Assembly: GCF_039523415.1 (NCBI RefSeq)
Contig: NZ_BAAAFG010000013.1
Coordinates: forward strand, 171,065 to 235,064
DNA from: Gangjinia marincola
GTDB lineage: Bacteria > Bacteroidota > Bacteroidia > Flavobacteriales > Flavobacteriaceae
Direction: 5' to 3'
Length of the DNA stretch: 64,000 nt
Part shown: piece by piece, positions 63,664 to 64,000 of the stretch
Position numbering within the stretch: the stretch's first letter is position 1
How the letters are laid out: every line of letters begins with the position of its first letter
Notes under the pieces: model-generated
What the model was told of the DNA's origin: nothing
Database searches by the model: none
Seen by the model: only the letters and a program-made list of their open reading frames with translations
Translations under genes and position numbers: made by a program

Positions 63664-64000
63664 CACCCGCTTTGAGAGAAACATGTGAGACAAGATGTTT
63701 TGAGAAGTTAAAAGTTCATTAAAAGATTACGATGGTTTTAGGGTTAGGGATTCGGTTGAGAATTTCTAATTTGATTGAGGTTCGATTCCTTGAGTAGTAG
63801 CGATAGTTAAGTTTCACGTGATACGCTTCTTGATTGAGGTTTATGTGGTGAGATGTATGTTCATTGATATATTGATTGACAGCACAAGAATACCTTTAGG
63901 GGTATACTTGGTAAGAAAAAAGAATTAAGACTGATAAAAGTTCATTTGAGATTAAGAGTAGCGATTAAGATTTAATTTGTTGTATTGTTAAAGAGACAAC
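63664..64000 (+). other. Probable leader of an rRNA operon; 16S gene expected beyond the window
   Basis: About 337 bases with no ORF, rich in direct sub-repeats (AAAGTTCATT near 63711 and 63938; GATTGAGGTT twice). The layout, strong promoter and end sequence AAAGAGACAAC are what precedes 16S rRNA in Flavobacteriaceae. The 16S start itself is not in the window, so this is inference. Confidence 0.6.

Overview
The window is chromosomal DNA from a member of the Bacteroidota, almost certainly a marine-type Flavobacteriaceae; the genus cannot be fixed from the sequence. Support comes from the low GC content, near-absence of Shine-Dalgarno sequences, promoters of the TAnnTTTG type, the gliding genes gldF and gldG, a type IX secretion (T9SS) C-terminal signal, a fused alpha/beta 2-oxoacid dehydrogenase E1, DUF4412, DUF1569 and DUF2945 proteins, and many lipoproteins.

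Region 1 (1-30.3 kb) is mostly core genome. It holds rimK overlapping an AstE/AspA-type zinc amidohydrolase, a flavodoxin-fold reductase, a BAAT-type hydrolase, a tandem array of roughly 115-bp repeats, and mnmE. Next come dnaN, gldG-gldF, an FMN glutamate-synthase-like enzyme with an M20 amidohydrolase, a UvrD/PcrA helicase, a YciO-like YrdC protein, an OmpA-family lipoprotein, a GT2 glycosyltransferase, a lone HsdR_N protein divergent from holA, a surface alpha-amylase lipoprotein, and a menaquinone cluster menA-menC-CPBP protease-menE that converges on a DUF808 membrane protein.

Region 2 (30.3-46.7 kb) is an AT-rich accessory stretch. Every gene lies on the minus strand, most are unrecognised, intergenic gaps are long, and several carry palindromic or dispersed repeats. 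It contains an orphan 1105-aa protein with a lipoprotein partner, three or four unrecognised membrane or lipoprotein genes, an S41 peptidase / DUF1569 / membrane LytTR regulator group, and a Ser/Thr protein kinase next to a P-loop ATPase. The kinase-ATPase pair is bracketed by two direct copies of a repeat of about 145 bp. It is the best candidate here for an exchangeable signalling or defence module, but that function is only inferred.

Region 3 (46.7-63 kb) returns to conserved genes. It has the fused E1 dehydrogenase, then a tightly coupled run uvrA - LOG-family protein - T9SS endonuclease/exonuclease/phosphatase - M1-like protein with a degenerate zinc site and a C-terminal barrel-like half. 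After these come a coupled pair of membrane proteins, a zinc alcohol dehydrogenase, small exported proteins and an S10 carboxypeptidase. The last kilobase holds two tandem repeats, a strong Bacteroidota promoter and what looks like the leader of an rRNA operon whose 16S gene should begin just beyond the window end.

Start codons were moved from the longest ORF wherever family N-termini or upstream overlaps made another start more likely. Several genes (gldF, the helicase, a VOC gene, the M1-like gene and one membrane gene) appear to start with TTG. No tRNA, CRISPR array, complete insertion sequence or integrase was seen.
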